From assembly GCF_900496995.4 (NCBI RefSeq), contig NC_044014.1, positions 4,646,501-4,710,500 of the forward strand: a stretch of 64,000 nt of DNA, given 5' to 3'. Numbering within the stretch: position 1 is the first letter of the stretch; each line of letters opens with the position of its first letter. Under the pieces are notes generated by a model, which saw nothing but the letters and a program-made list of their open reading frames with translations, had not been told where the DNA came from and searched no databases. The stretch is from Aquila chrysaetos chrysaetos. Lineage: Eukaryota > Chordata > Aves > Accipitriformes > Accipitridae. The translations under genes were made by a program, and so were the position numbers. Shown here one piece after another: positions 62,610 to 64,000 of this stretch.

Positions 62610-63656
62610 GTGCCAATATGCTCCCTCTCCCTCTTAACTCTTAATTACTCTTAACCATTACTGTATCCTTAAAGGCCGTATATCCCACAGTCAGAAACTC
62701 CAAGGAAATGTGCTGTTAAATCGTTCAGTGCTACTCTGGATACTTAAGTGATGTGAATCACCCTGTTTCCAAATTCTTACAGAGTTTGCAGGAGCTGTAC
62801 CCTAGTTTGAACTGGGCTCCTTAATTGCTGTCTGCAGGCTTCAGTTCCTCCCTTAACCCACCTCGTTTCCTCTGTACCTTGCACAGTGAGGGATAACTCT
62901 GAATTCCCACCGTACTCCTTGGCTGGAGTTATGTTGCTCAGCTGGAAGAATCCAAAGTGCTGTGGAAAAACAAGGTAGATTTCCAATAAGAGAGCATTTT
63001 TTTCACTGCTTTCCCGCACAAATTAGTATTCCTTATTTATTTATGTGTTTTAGTGAAGTGGACTGTTTTTCTTACTGACGAAGTGTGGTGCCAGATTTGG
63101 AGTCTAAATACAGCTATTCACACGAGGGGAAGGGATCTGTAAGCTTCTACAAGTTCTTATCGCAAAGCAGCCTGAATTACACCAATCTCTCCACTTACAC
63201 TGCAATTTCACTAAAATTAACTAATTATGTATAGCATTGCTGACCCATTCCCTTGAAAACATGTAGGGCTGTCCATGTGTCTAACAGCAAGCATGTTGTA
63301 CAATCACACTGCCCGTTTGTCCGTGCGACCTTTTCGTTTGTGTTTCCCGGGCTGAAAGACACGATTACAATTCTGTCCCGGTTACTCGATTTGGTTTTTA
63401 CATGCGAGGGAGACAGGAAAGCTACCGAGGAGCTGGAGTGCGGCAGGCGCGTTGCAATGGGAGCACTGTAATCCTTTGATTACACAGCTGTGCCTGACAT
63501 GCCACTAAACAGCACTTTAGGGGCAAGCAGTTAATGTAGCTTTGCCATGGAATATTTATTAATTTATGTTACACCTGGTTTCCAGCAGCTGCTGAACGTG
63601 GCTTGTAAGAACCAGTTTTAAGGAGCGTGGCGTCCTCTGTAAGAAGAGATAACCAG

Positions 63657-63706
63657 GTGATGCGCACGATACCTTGCGAAGGTGACGCGCGTGACACCTT
63701 GCGAGA
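63657..63706. repeat. CpG-rich tandem duplication, 25-bp unit, two copies
   Basis: Units GTGATGCGCACGATACCTTG and GTGACGCGCGTGACACCTTG start at 63,657 and 63,682 and both continue with CGA. The differences between the copies are mostly transitions. CpG is dense in both copies although the flanks are ordinary. Confidence 0.75.
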
Positions 63707-64000
63707 AGAAACAGAAAGATGATGTCCAGTTGGGTACCGGTGGCTGATGGCAGTGACGAGGCAGCTGTGCTGGCGGCGAGAGCCCAGATGTGATGGCGAG
63801 TGTGAACAGGAGTGAGCGGTCCATGGCAGGCTCTGCCCCAATGCCTTCCCTCTGTCCTCCTGTGGCAGCACACCAGAGGTCATGGTCCCACCAACCCTAA
63901 CCCATTGCCCTGCCTCTTCTCATTCCCAGATCCGGCTTCTTAAAATTCCCACAATAGCTTGAACTGGCTGAAACGCATGTTTTCCAAATCTCTAAAGTGG

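Larger units (their letters stand above)
60520..64000. other. Non-coding DNA right of the CpG island
   Basis: Sequence returns to AT-rich unique DNA. If the gene runs rightward this is the start of its first intron. It contains a (GTTT)n/poly(T) tract, a 14-base T run, a small exon-like element at 62,572-62,609, a coding-looking minus-strand frame at 61,418-61,639 and a CpG-rich 25-bp tandem duplication at 63,657-63,706. No named gene was recognised. Confidence 0.55.

Noticed and set aside
63890-63903. Telomere-like CCCTAACCC
   Set aside because: There is just over one repeat unit, so it is not an interstitial telomeric array.
1-64000. CRISPR array, operon, phage, integrative element or toxin-antitoxin locus
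   Set aside because: No regularly spaced repeats, no dense same-strand coding and no prokaryotic signals are present. The texture is vertebrate.

Overview
This window looks like non-coding nuclear DNA from an amniote, most likely a bird. Nothing in it resembles a prokaryotic genome: there are no long open frames, no operon-like packing and no ribosome-binding sites. Open frames are short, start at random and overlap on both strands. The sequence is mostly unique and moderately AT-rich. It carries scattered poly(T)/poly(A) tracts, a few small tandem duplications, and heavily decayed interspersed repeats of very old families (MIR-type SINEs and a CR1/L3-type LINE 3' end). I see no Alu, B1 or L1 copies and no young SINE. 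Low repeat load, old CR1/MIR relics and a CpG island full of pure G and C runs fit a bird best. A reptile cannot be excluded.

Layout. Bases 1 to about 59,200 are a long stretch in which I find no convincing protein-coding exon. It holds MIR-like relics near 12.2, 31.4, 34.8, 52.6 and 53.2 kb, and possibly 43.7 kb. It also holds a CR1-like LINE fragment near 56.0-56.4 kb, a tRNA-like SINE scrap near 27.6 kb, a perfect 13-bp inverted repeat near 23.6 kb, small CpG-rich clusters near 3.4, 38.4 and 47.1 kb, and many poly(T) or poly(A) tracts. Several AT-rich, high-complexity patches with homeodomain-type TAATTA cores could be conserved non-coding elements, but conservation cannot be measured here.

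Bases about 59,200-60,520 form a strong CpG island with GC-rich triplet repeats and G/C homopolymers. This is the only clear gene-control feature and is probably the promoter and non-coding first exon of a gene. Splice-donor-like sites occur on both strands, with more on the plus strand (for example near 59,253 and 59,969). The likeliest reading is therefore a gene whose body runs to the right beyond 64 kb, with the left 59 kb as upstream intergenic DNA. A divergent or leftward gene is possible. Bases 60,520-64,000 would then be the start of intron 1. They contain one tiny exon-like element (62,572-62,609) and one coding-looking minus-strand frame (61,418-61,639).

No gene could be named from sequence alone. 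I found no new multi-gene system, CRISPR array, integrated virus or toxin locus. The findings are modest structural observations and are scored accordingly.
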